A stretch of 64,000 bases of DNA from Rhizobium rhododendri (GCF_007000325.2 NZ_CP117267.1:992001-1056000), one strand, 5' to 3'. Numbered from the stretch's first letter, positions 8,167-18,840 are shown. The notes: a model not told the origin generated them from the sequence alone. Translations and numbers: made by a program.

Positions 8167-10856
8167 TCTGCTGCCTTCTTCACTGTCTTCTTGGCGGCTG
8201 GCTTGGCCTTGGCCTTGGCTGCCGGCTTGGCGGCGGTCTTGGTCGTCTTTGCCGATGCGGCAGCGGTCTTCGTCTTCGCTGCTGCCTTCGCCTTCGGTGC
8301 GGCCTTGGCCTTGGCGGCAGCCTTCGGCTTGGCAGGCTTGCCGGCCTTCTCGACGATCAGGGCAAGCGCTTCCTCGACACTGACGCTCTGCGGATCCTTG
8401 CCCTTCGGCAACGTCGCATTGACCTTGCCCCAGTTGACATAGGGCCCATACTTGCCGTCGCGCACGGTGATCTTGCCGCCACCGTCCGGATGGTCGCCAA
8501 GGTCCTTCAACGCTGCCGGCGTGCCGCGACCGCTTGGGCCCTTGGCCTGCTTGTCGGCGAGCACCGTAACGGCGCGGTTGAGACCGACGGTGAATACGTC
8601 CTCGATGGTCTCGAGGTTGGCGTAGGAGCCGTCATGCAGCAGGAATGGCCCGTAGCGGCCGAGGCCGGACGAGATCATCTTGCCGCTTTCCGGATGCTTG
8701 CCGATATCGCGCGGCAGCGCGATCAGTGCCATCGCCTTCTCGTAATCGATATCCTCGGGCTTCCAACCCTTCGGCAGCGACGAGCGCTTGGCTTCCTTGC
8801 CCTCTCCACGCTGGATGTAGGGGCCGAAGCGACCGGAGCGCAGTGTCAGCTCTTCCTCGGTCACCGGATCCTTGCCGAGCGCCTTCGGCTCGCTGAGGCC
8901 GGTCGATTCCGCATCCGTGCCGCCTTCCGACGAGAGCTGGCGGGTGAAATTGCAGTCCGGATAGTTCGAGCAGCCAACAAAGGCGCCGTACTTGCCGAGC
9001 TTCAGCGACAGGTTGCCGGTGCCGCAGACCTGGCAGATGCGCGGATCGCTGCCGTCTTCGCGGGTCGGAAACACCAGCGGCGCCAGCGCCTCGTTCAGCG
9101 CATCGAGGACGTTGGTGACGCGCAGTTCCTTGGTGTCGTTGATCTGGGCGAAGAAAGCCGTCCAGAATTCGCGCAACACGTCCTTCCAGTTCAGTTCGCC
9201 GGCCGAGATTCGGTCGAGCTTTTCCTCGAGGTCGGCGGTGAAGTCGTATTCGACGTAGCGGGTGAAGAAGTTTTCGAGAAAGGCGGTGACCAGCCGGCCC
9301 TTGGCCTGCGGCACCAGCTTGCGCTTGTCGATCGTCACATAGTCGCGGTCGCGCAAGGTTGCCAGCGTTGCGGCATAGGTGGAAGGCCGGCCGATGCCGA
9401 GCTCTTCCATCTTCTTGATAAGTGTTGCTTCCGAATAGCGCGGTGGCGGTTCGGTGAAATGCTGCGTCGAGTTGATCTTCTGCTTGGCGAGGTTCTCGCG
9501 GGCGTTGATCTCCGGCAGGCGGCCGTCCTCTTCGCCATCATCGCTCTGCTCGCCGTCTTCCTTCTGGTCGGTATAGGCGGCGATGAAGCCATCGAAGCGG
9601 ATGACGGAGCCAACGGCCCGCAGGCCGGCTTTGTCGCCACCATTGGTCGCCAGGATCTCGACGGTCGTCCGCTCGATCTCGGCAGACGCCATCTGGCTGG
9701 CAATCGCCCGTTTCCAAATCAGGTCGTAGAGACGAAGCTGGTCGGCATCGAGGGCGCTGCGCAGGTGATCGGGAATGCGTTCGAAGTCAGTAGGACGCAC
9801 GGCCTCGTGCGCTTCCTGTGCATTCTTCGCCTTGCTCGAATAGAAACGGGCCTTTTCCGGCAGGTAGCGATTGCCGAACTGGCTGCCGATGGCGCTGCGC
9901 GCCGCATCGATCGCCTCCGGCGCCATCTGCACGCCATCGGTACGCATATAAGTAATAAGACCCACGGTCTCGCCACCGATGTCGATACCTTCATACAGCC
10001 GCTGCGCGACCTGCATGGTACGCGATGCGGAGAAGCCGAGCTTGGAAGAAGCCGCCTGCTGCAGCGTCGAGGTGGTGAACGGCGGCGAAGGATTGCGCTT
10101 GACGGGCTTCGCCTCGACGGTGTCGACGACGTAGCTGGCGCCTTCGAGCAATGTCTTGAGATTGCCGGCCTGTTCGCCGTTGGCAATCGAGCGGGCCTGC
10201 AGCCGCTTGCCGTCGGCGACCGTCAGGCGGGCTTCGAATTCATCGCCGCGCGGCGTCTTCAGCAGCGCCGAGAGGTTCCAGTATTCTTCGGAGACAAAGC
10301 GCTCGATTTCGGATTCGCGGTCGCAAACCAGACGCAGGGAAACAGACTGCACGCGGCCGGCAGAGCGGGCGCCGGGCAGCTTGCGCCATAGCACCGGCGA
10401 CAGGTTGAAGCCGACGAGATAGTCGAGGGCCCGGCGCGCCAGATAGGCATCGACCAGCGGTCCGTCGATATCGCGCGGGTTGGCCATGGCGTCGAGAACG
10501 GATTTCTTGGTGATGGCGTTGAAGACGACGCGCTGCACCTTCTTGGTGCCGATCACCTTCTTCTTGTTGAGAAGGTCGAGCACATGCCAGGAGATCGCTT
10601 CACCTTCGCGATCAGGGTCGGTCGCGAGGATCAGGCCATCGGCCGTCTTCATGGCGTCCGTGATATCCTTCATGCGCTTGGCCGAGGCCGCGTCGACTTC
10701 CCAGAGCATCTCGAAGTCCTGGTCGGGCAAAACCGAACCATCCTTGGCGGGCAGATCGCGCACGTGACCGAAAGACGCCAGGACCTTGTAGTTGGGTCCC
10801 AGATATTTGTTGATCGTCTTGGCCTTGGCAGGCGATTCTACCACTACAACATTCAT
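8163..10856 (-). CDS. topA: DNA topoisomerase I
   Basis: This is a type IA topoisomerase that relaxes negative supercoils. The TOPRIM domain starts at VVVVESPAKAKTI and includes the DPDREGE acidic triad. The active-site tyrosine lies in GLITYMRTDG, near residue 303. A four-cysteine zinc-ribbon-like repeat (CQVCGTG...CSNYPDC) follows, then two topo C-terminal repeats and an Ala/Lys-rich tail of about 60 residues, common in rhizobia. The ATG at 10856 has AGAGA at proper distance; one at 10862 is too close to that site. It leads the operon with rnr. Confidence 0.96.
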   Translation of the reverse strand: MNVVVVESPAKAKTINKYLGPNYKVLASFGHVRDLPAKDGSVLPDQDFEMLWEVDAASAKRMKDITDAMKTADGLILATDPDREGEAISWHVLDLLNKKKVIGTKKVQRVVFNAITKKSVLDAMANPRDIDGPLVDAYLARRALDYLVGFNLSPVLWRKLPGARSAGRVQSVSLRLVCDRESEIERFVSEEYWNLSALLKTPRGDEFEARLTVADGKRLQARSIANGEQAGNLKTLLEGASYVVDTVEAKPVKRNPSPPFTTSTLQQAASSKLGFSASRTMQVAQRLYEGIDIGGETVGLITYMRTDGVQMAPEAIDAARSAIGSQFGNRYLPEKARFYSSKAKNAQEAHEAVRPTDFERIPDHLRSALDADQLRLYDLIWKRAIASQMASAEIERTTVEILATNGGDKAGLRAVGSVIRFDGFIAAYTDQKEDGEQSDDGEEDGRLPEINARENLAKQKINSTQHFTEPPPRYSEATLIKKMEELGIGRPSTYAATLATLRDRDYVTIDKRKLVPQAKGRLVTAFLENFFTRYVEYDFTADLEEKLDRISAGELNWKDVLREFWTAFFAQINDTKELRVTNVLDALNEALAPLVFPTREDGSDPRICQVCGTGNLSLKLGKYGAFVGCSNYPDCNFTRQLSSEGGTDAESTGLSEPKALGKDPVTEEELTLRSGRFGPYIQRGEGKEAKRSSLPKGWKPEDIDYEKAMALIALPRDIGKHPESGKMISSGLGRYGPFLLHDGSYANLETIEDVFTVGLNRAVTVLADKQAKGPSGRGTPAALKDLGDHPDGGGKITVRDGKYGPYVNWGKVNATLPKGKDPQSVSVEEALALIVEKAGKPAKPKAAAKAKAAPKAKAAAKTKTAAASAKTTKTAAKPAAKAKAKPAAKKTVKKAAE

Positions 10857-11112
10857 GATCATTCTCTAATTAGGAGGTCGCGCTGAGGAGAAACAGGCGG
10901 GTGTCCGGGCAATCTTCACTTCCCGGCCCCTCGACATGGACAGTGAAATCGCTGCGGTCAAGAGGGACGGTGCATTTTTGCCGCCTGCAACGTGACGCAA
11001 CTTTTACGAGATATTAAACGTATTGCAATTATAGATAAATGCTTTATCGTCTTTGATATGCAGAGATAACGACAGTCCATGCAGTGATACACCCTTGCGA
11101 CGGGAAGACGAA

Positions 11113-11325
11113 ATGACGTCCAAACCTGTGAAAAATAAGGGAGGGCAGACCTCCATGGAAAGCTTTGCATTCATCCGCCAGATGTTGGGCGAGTTGCGGC
11201 AGGTGGCAGAAAGGGAACGTGCCGATCTTCTGTGCTACCTTCTGGAGATGGCCTACGTCGAGGCCGGCGACCTCCAGGCCGGCCATCGACCCCTCGCATC
11301 AATCCAGCATGGCGAGCGACACTAG
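11113..11325 (+). CDS. Conserved-looking small protein, unknown function
   Basis: This 70-residue soluble protein contains the segment [20 protein letters not shown] followed by [15 protein letters not shown], an amphipathic helical region. I recognise similar short proteins from other Rhizobiaceae, but no function is known to me. GGGAAG precedes the ATG at 11113. Its last 27 bases overlap the end of dprA on the opposite strand. It could be a small regulator or scaffold; nothing in the sequence decides. Confidence 0.7.
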   Translation: MTSKPVKNKGGQTSMESFAFIRQMLGELRQVAERERADLLCYLLEMAYVEAGDLQAGHRPLASIQHGERH

Positions 11326-12450
11326 CCCGCCGGGGTGTCGATGCAACCGTCCGGCGAGATCGAGTTCGATCAGGACCAGGTAGACCGATGCCGCCGCCAG
11401 CACCGTGTGGCGGATGATGTCGTCGATCTCGACCGGCGTGGGCCCGAGCGAATCGACGATGCGGGCGCGGTCGTTGTCATCGGGCGGCAGGAGCATCGGC
11501 TTGCCGGGATCTTCGCCAGGCTCCTCCGCCATCGGCGTCGAGAACAGGTCGATCTCCGACAGCGGCGCCAGCGCCTCGATGATATCGCCGGGGCTGGTCG
11601 CGATCATTGCGCCATCCTTCAGCAAGCCGTTCGTTCCCTGACAGCGCGGATCGAGCGGCGAGCCGGGCACGGCAAACACCAGCCGCCCGAATTCCCCGGC
11701 AAGCCGCGCCGTGATCAACGAGCCGGAGCGTGTCGCCGCCTCGACGACCACCAGACCCAGCGCGGCCCCAGCGATAAGTCGATTGCGACGGGGGAAGTCG
11801 CGGGCCCTCGGCTCCCAGCCGAATGGCATCTCGCTCAGCGCCATGCCATCGCCGTTCCAGATTTCATTGAGCAATCCGACGTTTTCGGGCGGGTAGGGCT
11901 GGTCCAGTCCTCCGGCCAGTGCCGCGATGGTGCCGGTCTCGATACTGGCCCGATGGGCTGCCGTATCGATGCCGCGCGCCAGCCCAGAGATCACCGCATA
12001 GCCGGCACGACCGCAGTCCCGCGCGATCATTGCCGCGAACTTGGCGCCGCTGATCGAGGCATTGCGCGAGCCGACGACACCGACCACGGGCTTCGTGCCC
12101 GTGGCAAGATTGCCCTTGGCCGCCAGCAGCGGCGGAGCACCGTCGATCTGCCGCAGCGCCGGAGGATAGTCGGGTTCGCCGATGCCGATGAAGCGCGCTC
12201 CGAAGCGCTCGGCAATCTCCAGTTCGCGCAGGGCATCGCTTTCGCTGCAGATGCGGATAGCCCGCGTTGCGCCGCCGCGCTGCGACAATTCCGGCAGCAT
12301 CGCGAGCGCGGTTTCGGCCGAGCCGAAGTGGTTGATGAGGTCGCGGAAGGTGGCAGGCCCGACATTGTCGGAGCGGATCAGCCTGAGCCAGGCAATCCGT
12401 TGTTTTTCCGTCAGCGCAATCCCAGACCGTCTTGCGCTGTCCGTGGCCAT
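11299..12450 (-). CDS. dprA: DNA-processing protein DprA
   Basis: The 383-residue protein has the DprA Rossmann-like core ([17 protein letters not shown], then [15 protein letters not shown] and [11 protein letters not shown]). An N-terminal helix-hairpin-helix-like segment and a C-terminal winged-helix segment ([18 protein letters not shown]) flank it. DprA loads RecA on incoming single-stranded DNA during transformation and is widespread even where competence is unproven. It follows plsY by four bases on the same strand, so the pair is likely co-transcribed. Confidence 0.95.
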   Translation of the reverse strand: MATDSARRSGIALTEKQRIAWLRLIRSDNVGPATFRDLINHFGSAETALAMLPELSQRGGATRAIRICSESDALRELEIAERFGARFIGIGEPDYPPALRQIDGAPPLLAAKGNLATGTKPVVGVVGSRNASISGAKFAAMIARDCGRAGYAVISGLARGIDTAAHRASIETGTIAALAGGLDQPYPPENVGLLNEIWNGDGMALSEMPFGWEPRARDFPRRNRLIAGAALGLVVVEAATRSGSLITARLAGEFGRLVFAVPGSPLDPRCQGTNGLLKDGAMIATSPGDIIEALAPLSEIDLFSTPMAEEPGEDPGKPMLLPPDDNDRARIVDSLGPTPVEIDDIIRHTVLAAASVYLVLIELDLAGRLHRHPGGLVSLAMLD

Positions 12451-12454
12451 GAAC

Positions 12455-13060
12455 CTACCCCTTGGATCCGATCTTGCTTTCCGTCCCTGCAGTCAGCCTG
12501 GCGATGTTGGCCTTGTGTTTCCACCAGCAGATGAGGCTCATCAGCGTCATCGCCGCAGCAATCTTGTCGGGTCCCACTATCCACAGCGCAACCGGAATAA
12601 CAAGTGTTGCAACCAGTGCGGACAGCGACGAGTACCGGCTGAGGAAGGCGCAAGTGAGCCAGACGACCGCAAACAGCAGCACCATAACCGGCGCCAGCGC
12701 CAGCAGGATACCGATATAGGTTGCCACACCCTTGCCGCCCCTGAAGCCGATCCAGACCGGAAAGATATGGCCGATGAACGCAGCAAAGCCCGCCAGCAGA
12801 CCGGCCTCTGCGCCAAAAAGCCGCGTGCAGACAAATGCGGCGAGGGTGCCTTTGAGGGCATCGAGCAGCATCGTTGCGACTGCGAGCTTTTTGCTGCCGG
12901 TGCGCAGCACATTGGTTGCCCCGATGCTGCCGGAGCCGATTGACCTGACATCGCCGAGCCCGGCCATGCGGGTCAACACCAGTCCAAAGGGGATGGAGCC
13001 CAGCAGATAGCCGATAGCAAGGGCTGCCAGCGCTAGCGGCACGGTGATCTGCCAGTTCAT
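12455..13060 (-). CDS. plsY: Glycerol-3-phosphate acyltransferase PlsY
   Basis: This integral membrane enzyme transfers the acyl group from acyl-phosphate to glycerol-3-phosphate, the first step of phospholipid synthesis. The three PlsY motifs are visible: [18 protein letters not shown] and [10 protein letters not shown]. About five membrane segments are predicted in roughly 200 residues. I chose ATG at 13060. A TTG at 13072 with a closer GGGGGA site would add four residues. It is positioned between pyrC-like and dprA on the same strand. Confidence 0.94.
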   Translation of the reverse strand: MNWQITVPLALAALAIGYLLGSIPFGLVLTRMAGLGDVRSIGSGSIGATNVLRTGSKKLAVATMLLDALKGTLAAFVCTRLFGAEAGLLAGFAAFIGHIFPVWIGFRGGKGVATYIGILLALAPVMVLLFAVVWLTCAFLSRYSSLSALVATLVIPVALWIVGPDKIAAAMTLMSLICWWKHKANIARLTAGTESKIGSKG

Positions 13061-13107
13061 GATGTCGTTCAAATCGTCCCCCTATAGTCCGGCATTTCCA
13101 TCCGTTT

Positions 13108-14397
13108 TCAGTTCAGCGAATAGACCAATGCGCCCCCCACATAGGTCGCTACCGCCCGGCCGCTGAACCGGGCATCCTCGAACGGTGTATTCTTCGAGCG
13201 CGACAGAAGCATGTCCTTGGCGACAAGCCAAGGCTCGTCGATATCGATCAGCGTGATATCGGCTTTCGCGCCCGGCTGGAGCGTGCCGGCATCGAGCCCG
13301 AAGATCTGGGCCGGTCGCGTCGAGAGAGCATCGATCAGCCGCATCAGGCTGACCTGGCCGCTGTGGTGGAGGCGCAGGGCCGCGGCCAGCATGGTTTCCA
13401 GCCCGATGGCGCCGTCCGCCGCCTCAGCGAAAGGCAGCCGCTTGGTGTCGACATCCTGCGGATCGTGCGAGGAGACGATGATGTCGATCGTGCCATCGGC
13501 GAGCGCTTCGATCATAGCCATCCGGTCGTCTTCGGGTCTGAGCGGCGGATAGAGCTTGAAGAACGTACGGTATTCGCCGATGTCGTTCTCGTTCAGCGCC
13601 AGATTGTTGATTGAGATGCCGCAGGTGACCTTGGCGCCGCGTTTCCGGGCGCTCCTGATCGCCTCGGCCGACTCAGGCACCGAAATCATCGCGGCGTGGT
13701 AGTTGCTGCGGGTCAGTGCCGCGATCCGGAGGTCGCGCTCGAGCGGGATGATCTCTGCTTCCTTCGGAATACCCGACAGGCCGAGCCAGCTGGCGAACAG
13801 GCCTTCGTTCATGACGCCCTCTGCGCCGAGATGTTCGTCGCGCGGCACGGAAGCAATGACGGCGCCGAACTCGCGGCCGTAGGTCATAACCCGGCGCAGC
13901 ACCTGCGCGTCGTGGATGCTGGCATGGCCATCTGTAAAGGCCACGGCGCCGGCTTCCCTCAACAGGCCGATCTCGGTCATTTCAGTGCCGGCCAGCCCCT
14001 TGGTAAGGGCAGCGGCGGGATAGACATTCACGACCGCCTTGTCGCGCGCCGTTTTCTTGACGAATTCGACCAGCGCGATGTCGTCTATGACGGGATCGGT
14101 ATCCGGCATCATGATAAAGGAGGTTATGCCGCCGGCTGCTGCAGCGCGGCTGGCCGAGGCAATCGTCTCGCGGTACTCGCTGCCGGGTTCGCCGACATGC
14201 ACGCGGGCATCCACGAGGCCGGGCACCGCTATCAGCCCGGCGCAATCGCGCACGGTGGCGCCCGCCGGAAACGGCAGGCCATCGGCTTGCTTGCCGGATG
14301 CAACGATGACGCCGTTCTCGACGATAACGGTGCCGGTCTCGTCGAGCTGGCGTGAGGGGTCGATGATGCGGACGTTGGTGAGGACGATGGTGTTCAT
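13108..14397 (-). CDS. pyrC: Dihydroorotase-like protein, probably non-catalytic (PyrC')
   Basis: The 429-residue amidohydrolase-fold protein aligns along its length with class I dihydroorotases (GGVMNEG-like motif, [31 protein letters not shown]). The metal-binding residues are mostly gone: the HxH motif is replaced at 63-67 (DARVH), the usual HAED by SVPRDE, the HVST by MISV, the TPHH by SINN, and the DHAPH by SHDPQ. In Pseudomonas such a partner (PyrC') is inactive and needed for aspartate transcarbamoylase assembly, and the same role is inferred here. Its ATG overlaps the pyrB stop by ATGA. Confidence 0.9.
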   Translation of the reverse strand: MNTIVLTNVRIIDPSRQLDETGTVIVENGVIVASGKQADGLPFPAGATVRDCAGLIAVPGLVDARVHVGEPGSEYRETIASASRAAAAGGITSFIMMPDTDPVIDDIALVEFVKKTARDKAVVNVYPAAALTKGLAGTEMTEIGLLREAGAVAFTDGHASIHDAQVLRRVMTYGREFGAVIASVPRDEHLGAEGVMNEGLFASWLGLSGIPKEAEIIPLERDLRIAALTRSNYHAAMISVPESAEAIRSARKRGAKVTCGISINNLALNENDIGEYRTFFKLYPPLRPEDDRMAMIEALADGTIDIIVSSHDPQDVDTKRLPFAEAADGAIGLETMLAAALRLHHSGQVSLMRLIDALSTRPAQIFGLDAGTLQPGAKADITLIDIDEPWLVAKDMLLSRSKNTPFEDARFSGRAVATYVGGALVYSLN

Positions 14398-15335
14398 GCG
14401 CGCGGCCCCTGGTTCTGCGAGACAAGCAGCGTTTCCATCACGGCCATCCTGACGGCGACCCCCATTTCCACCTGTTCGGCAATGACGCTCTGCGGGCCGT
14501 CGGCCACCTCGGAGGCGATTTCGACGCCACGGTTCATCGGCCCCGGATGCATCACAAGCGCATCCTCCTTGGCGGCTTTCAGCGTCTCGGCATCGAGCCC
14601 GTAGAAATGGAAATACTCGCGCACCGAAGGCACGAAGGCGCCGGACATGCGCTCGCGCTGCAAGCGCAGCATCATCACCACGTCTGCATCCTTCAAGCCT
14701 TCCTTCATCGAGTGGCAGATTTCCACGCCCATCTCGGCCATCCCGGTCGGCAGCAGCGTCGCCGGCGCCACGACGCGCACCCGGGCGCCCATGGCGTTGA
14801 GCAGCAATATGTTGGAGCGGGCGACGCGCGAATGCAGGACGTCGCCGCAGATAGCAACGATGATCCGCGACAGCTTGCCCTTGGCACGGCGGATGGTCAG
14901 CGCGTCCAGCAGCGCCTGGGTCGGATGCTCGTGCTGGCCATCGCCGGCATTGACGACGGCGCAGGAGACTTTTTGAGCCAACAATGCGGCAGCGCCGGCG
15001 CTCGAATGGCGGATGATCAGCACGTCCGGCCGCATGGCATTCAGCGTCATCGCCGTGTCGATGAGGGTTTCGCCCTTCTTCACCGAGGAATTGCCGACCG
15101 ACATGTTCATGACGTCGGCGCCAAGCCGCTTGCCGGCGAGTTCGAACGACGCCTGCGTCCGCGTCGAGGCTTCAAAGAAAAGGTTGATCTGCGTCAGCCC
15201 GCGCAGCGTCGACGTCTTCTTCTCGCGCTGCCGGCTGATCTTCACCGCCTCGTCCGCCTTGTCGAGCAGATAGGTGATATCCTGCTCTTTGAGACCTTTG
15301 ATGCCGATAAGGTGGCGGTGGGGAAAAAAGACCAT
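14394..15335 (-). CDS. pyrB: Aspartate carbamoyltransferase catalytic subunit
   Basis: This enzyme joins carbamoyl phosphate and aspartate in pyrimidine synthesis. The carbamoyl-phosphate motif [13 protein letters not shown] and the aspartate-binding [10 protein letters not shown] motif are intact, and the length of about 313 residues fits. The start at 15335 (MVFFPHRHL) is preferred because GAGG lies just upstream; an in-frame ATG at 15392 would add a non-conserved 19-residue tail. The downstream dihydroorotase-like gene overlaps it and probably forms a dodecameric complex with it. Confidence 0.95.
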   Translation of the reverse strand: MVFFPHRHLIGIKGLKEQDITYLLDKADEAVKISRQREKKTSTLRGLTQINLFFEASTRTQASFELAGKRLGADVMNMSVGNSSVKKGETLIDTAMTLNAMRPDVLIIRHSSAGAAALLAQKVSCAVVNAGDGQHEHPTQALLDALTIRRAKGKLSRIIVAICGDVLHSRVARSNILLLNAMGARVRVVAPATLLPTGMAEMGVEICHSMKEGLKDADVVMMLRLQRERMSGAFVPSVREYFHFYGLDAETLKAAKEDALVMHPGPMNRGVEIASEVADGPQSVIAEQVEMGVAVRMAVMETLLVSQNQGPRA

Positions 15336-15556
15336 GCGGGCGCCCTCGGATGTCGTCAGGGGCTCTATAATGAGCGCGCGGCGAGGGGGCAAGGCGGTTC
15401 GGAGAGTTCAGGCCGGGCGGGGCGACTTCGGCAACATGTTTATGGTGTTCCTTGGCAACTCGGGATCTATGCGTACCCGCTTGGGTCGGGCGGAAGAGAA
15501 TGGCTTGCGCAATATCCCCGTCCGCCAATGTCCAATGGCCGACGTATTGCTTCAGG

Positions 15557-16702
15557 CTAGATGAGTTTGGGAATGACTCGATAGGTCGGAGCGCGCTCAA
15601 TCCGATTACAGATAGCGGCCATGCGCGGATTTGCACGTTTGGCCTGTCGAAAACTCTCAAATGTCCGTTTGTCGACCATTGTAACGTCGGCATAGGGCGC
15701 AAGGCACGCCAGATAGCCATCGTTGAGTTCGCTGCCTTTGCGTTCGTTAAGCGTGGCGGCATGTTTGCGCAAGTTTGACGAGATGATCCACGATGGCAAC
15801 CGATCCATCTTGACCGAGCGTTTCAGTTCAGGGAACGGAATGCCCATCCCCTCAGTGCAAATCTTCATCTGTTTTAGAAACTGCCCATGGTCGAGCACCT
15901 CGCCAAGGGTAGCGGTAACGTCGACGTCTGAAGGCTCTATTTCAAAGTATGCGAGAGATTGCCACACAAGATCCGCAGCCTTCAATGGCAAATGCTCGAT
16001 CTCATCCGCGACTTTTTCCATGAACCCGCCAGCAATATCGTTGGGATCGGAGATCCTTCCGTCACCATATTTTCTGATATCCATCGCCAGACTGCCTCGA
16101 ATCACATCCAATTGGCGACTCATGGACACCTTCGAACGGATCCGGCCGCCCAGTAATTCCGACATGGGTTTTGATCTTAGATCGACCGCCGTCGAGTGTG
16201 TGATAGCGACGTGGCTGCGGGCCTTGTGAGAACGAGCAAGAAAAAGCTTCCGCAATGCGAGCCAAACGTCTGGGTCAGAGCCGAGCATGTCTTCGCCGGT
16301 GCCTACGCGAATGATGGAACTGGTGACACGCGAACGCAATGTGGCGAGGTCATCGCCTGGATTGTGGTAGGCGGACAGGGCCTCTGCACCTAATATCGAG
16401 GTTATGCCGCCAATATCACCCTGCACGGATGACGTCGCAATCCAGGCAACGAGAGGCAGTGCATGAAGGAAGCGCAGGCGCGATCGCACCAAAACTTCAT
16501 CATCGATAGCGCAAAGCTCTTCTAGATGATGGAGCGTCACCATAGGGATCGTGCCGGAATCCTCTAGCCACGACGAAAATTCCTCCGAATGGCGGCGTGC
16601 TACTGCATCGGTCGAAGACTTGTCACGCTGCCATTGCGTTAAATGTGACGTGTCGAGCGCCAAGTAGGTTGGCTTCAGTAGGATCACCCGGCATCCCTTC
16701 AT
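15557..16702 (-). CDS. PIN-like domain protein, accessory, unknown function
   Basis: I do not recognise this 381-residue protein as a named family. Its ends look like the two halves of a PIN-type nuclease. At the N-terminus are LALDTSHL (Asp17) and an acidic HHLEEL (Glu61/62). At the C-terminus is NDGYLACLAPYADVTMVDKRT (Asp328, Asp344). About 240 mostly helical residues lie between. The gene looks less GC-rich than its neighbours and sits alone between pyrB and an acyl-CoA dehydrogenase, suggesting horizontal gain. It could be a toxin or a defence nuclease; both are inference. Confidence 0.6.
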   Translation of the reverse strand: MKGCRVILLKPTYLALDTSHLTQWQRDKSSTDAVARRHSEEFSSWLEDSGTIPMVTLHHLEELCAIDDEVLVRSRLRFLHALPLVAWIATSSVQGDIGGITSILGAEALSAYHNPGDDLATLRSRVTSSIIRVGTGEDMLGSDPDVWLALRKLFLARSHKARSHVAITHSTAVDLRSKPMSELLGGRIRSKVSMSRQLDVIRGSLAMDIRKYGDGRISDPNDIAGGFMEKVADEIEHLPLKAADLVWQSLAYFEIEPSDVDVTATLGEVLDHGQFLKQMKICTEGMGIPFPELKRSVKMDRLPSWIISSNLRKHAATLNERKGSELNDGYLACLAPYADVTMVDKRTFESFRQAKRANPRMAAICNRIERAPTYRVIPKLI

Positions 16703-16705
16703 TAG

Positions 16706-16852
16706 TCAAAAAATTACATCTGGTTGTCGTCCCAACGCTGCGCACAAAACGGTGAGGGCTTGGCTGACTGTTGTCGATCCAAAGTAAAGTCGTATTTCAG
16801 AAACGGCTTCAGGAGGTGGTAGCACACGAAACTGGTTCAAATCCTCCAGCAT
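16706..16852 (-). CDS. Possible 48-residue small protein upstream of the PIN-like gene
   Basis: A 49-codon frame (MLEDLNQFRVLPPPEA..., ending QPDVIF) ends three bases before the PIN-like gene's ATG, a spacing typical of co-translated pairs. No clear ribosome binding site is visible, and the frame extends upstream to a TAG at about 16891 with an alternative TTG start. It could be an antitoxin-like or accessory partner, or the truncated 3' end of an older gene. Evidence is only the spacing and a plausible amino acid composition. Confidence 0.3.
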   Translation of the reverse strand: MLEDLNQFRVLPPPEAVSEIRLYFGSTTVSQALTVLCAALGRQPDVIF

Positions 16853-17142
16853 ATTGAACAAAGTATCATTAGAGCGTTTCGGGGCCTAGTATGGGATACG
16901 ATGGCACTACAGCTACCCAGAAGTACTTGGCGGTCGCCTCCAGTTTCACGGGCATACGCAGACATGGCGGTTGCCATCCCGCTGGCGGAGGCCAAGACCA
17001 ACTGCTCCGTGTGGGAATGCGACGACCTTTCGTCTGAAGCTTCGCAGCATCCAGCGCGAATAAGCCAGCCCCACTGTGTACATCGCCATGAATCTTTTGC
17101 CTGGACGTTTCCACCATAGGTGACTTCGGCTAGAAGCGAATC
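16853..17142. other. Intergenic region without convincing gene
   Basis: Short frames exist on both strands here but none has a ribosome site or family resemblance. The rightmost bases hold the leader of the acyl-CoA dehydrogenase gene. Degraded accessory DNA is possible. Confidence 0.4.
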
Positions 17143-18801
17143 ATGACCCAAGCGCCCCGGAACGAAGACCCGTTGACCGATCTGAACCAGCCGAGCCTTT
17201 GGTCCGGCATCAATGCCTACCGTTCCGATCCGCTGATCGTTGACCTGACGGCCAATCTGCCGCGCAGCATTCGCGAAGACCTCGAGCAGATGGGGCGTTT
17301 CGTGACGTCGCATGAAGCGCAGGAATTGGCACGGATGGCAAACCAGGGCGTGCCGCAGCTGAAGACGCACGGGCCGCGCGGCGAACGGCTGGATATCGTC
17401 GAGTTCCATCCGGCCTGGCATGCGCTGATGCGCCGCTCGATGTCGGCGGGGCTTCATTCCTCGATCTGGGATCCGCAGGCGGATGTCGAGGCCAAGGACC
17501 AGGCGCACAAGGTACGAGCCGCGCGCTTCTACCTGACAGCGCAGCTCGAATGCGGCCATCTCTGCCCGCTGACGATGACCAGCGCCTCGGTGGCGGCGAT
17601 GATGGCAGCCCCTGCGGTCCAGAAGGACTGGGCGCCAAAAATCCTGTCGCGGAAATATGATTCCACCAACAAGCCGGCCATGCAGAAATCCGCCGTCACC
17701 ATCGGCATGGGTATGACGGAAAAGCAGGGCGGCACGGATGTGCGCGCCAATGTCACGTCGGCCGAGCGGGTGGGGGAGGGCATCTATCGGCTCTCCGGCC
17801 ACAAATGGTTCCTGTCGGCGCCGATGAGCGATGCCTTCGTCATGCTCGCCCAGACGGGCGACGGGCTGGGCTGCTTCCTGGTGCCACGGCTGCTCGAGGA
17901 CGGCTCGGCCAACGGGCTGCATTTCCAGCGCCTGAAGGACAAGATCGGCAACCGCTCGAATGCGTCCGCCGAAGTTGAATTCACCGATACGTTCGGCTTC
18001 CTGCTCGGCACTCCCGATGGCGGCGTCCGGACGATTCTCGACATGGTGACCCTGACGCGGCTCGATTGTGCGCTGGCGTCGTCGGGCATCATGCGCGCGT
18101 CGCTCGCCGAAGCGGTGCACCACGCGCGCGGTCGCAGCGTGTTCGGCAAGCCGCTGGTGAGCCAACCGATCATGACGCGCGTGCTCGCAGACATGGCGCT
18201 CGACGTCGCCGGTGCGACTGCCCTTTCGTTCCGTCTGGCCGAAGCCTTCGACAAGGCCCGCGACAGCGCTGACGACGCAGCCTACGCCCGGGTGATGACG
18301 CCGGTTGCCAAATACTGGTGCTGCAAGATCGCCCCGGCGCTGATCTACGAGGCGATGGAATGCATCGGCGGCAGCGGCTATATCGAGGAACGCCCCATTG
18401 CTCGCCACTACCGCGAGGCGCCGGTCAACGCCATCTGGGAAGGCTCCGGCAATGTCATGGCGCTCGATCTTCTGCGCGTTCTCAACCGTGGTCGAGACCT
18501 GTTTGAAACGGTATTCGCCGGACTTGCCCGCGATCTCGGTCCGGCCGGCAAGAAGACCATCGCCGTGCTGCGTGCCGCCATGGCGCTCTGCGAGCGCGAC
18601 GAGGGCGCTGCCCGGCTGCTGATCGAGCAGCTCGCCTTGGCTGCCGCCGCCGCCGAACTCTACCGGCTCGGTGCCGGCAAAGTCGCCGATGCCTTCATCG
18701 AAACGCGTCTGGCCGGCGGCTGGCGCTCGACCTACGGCATGCTCGACAGCCGTTTCGACGCCAGCTACATCGTCGACCTGCTCTATCCACCCGCGACCTG
18801 A
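17143..18801 (+). CDS. AidB-type acyl-CoA dehydrogenase family protein
   Basis: At 552 residues this is longer than ordinary acyl-CoA dehydrogenases and fits the AidB branch. The segments GMGMTEKQGGTDVRAN, HKWFLSAPMSD and the C-terminal GGSGYIEERPIARHYREAPV with IWEGSGNV are characteristic. AidB proteins bind FAD, form tetramers, bind DNA, and are linked to alkylation damage in E. coli, though their enzymatic role is debated. No Ada or AlkB gene is nearby, and it is transcribed alone. Whether this copy acts in DNA protection or fatty/branched acyl metabolism cannot be told from sequence. Confidence 0.88.
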   Translation: MTQAPRNEDPLTDLNQPSLWSGINAYRSDPLIVDLTANLPRSIREDLEQMGRFVTSHEAQELARMANQGVPQLKTHGPRGERLDIVEFHPAWHALMRRSMSAGLHSSIWDPQADVEAKDQAHKVRAARFYLTAQLECGHLCPLTMTSASVAAMMAAPAVQKDWAPKILSRKYDSTNKPAMQKSAVTIGMGMTEKQGGTDVRANVTSAERVGEGIYRLSGHKWFLSAPMSDAFVMLAQTGDGLGCFLVPRLLEDGSANGLHFQRLKDKIGNRSNASAEVEFTDTFGFLLGTPDGGVRTILDMVTLTRLDCALASSGIMRASLAEAVHHARGRSVFGKPLVSQPIMTRVLADMALDVAGATALSFRLAEAFDKARDSADDAAYARVMTPVAKYWCCKIAPALIYEAMECIGGSGYIEERPIARHYREAPVNAIWEGSGNVMALDLLRVLNRGRDLFETVFAGLARDLGPAGKKTIAVLRAAMALCERDEGAARLLIEQLALAAAAAELYRLGAGKVADAFIETRLAGGWRSTYGMLDSRFDASYIVDLLYPPAT

Positions 18802-18840
18802 CGGAGAGTTCGGCGCGCATCGAAACGCAAGGGGGGACAT

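Noticed and set aside
8490..10391. 633-codon open frame opposite topA
   Set aside because: Antisense shadow of topA with no start signals or known motifs.
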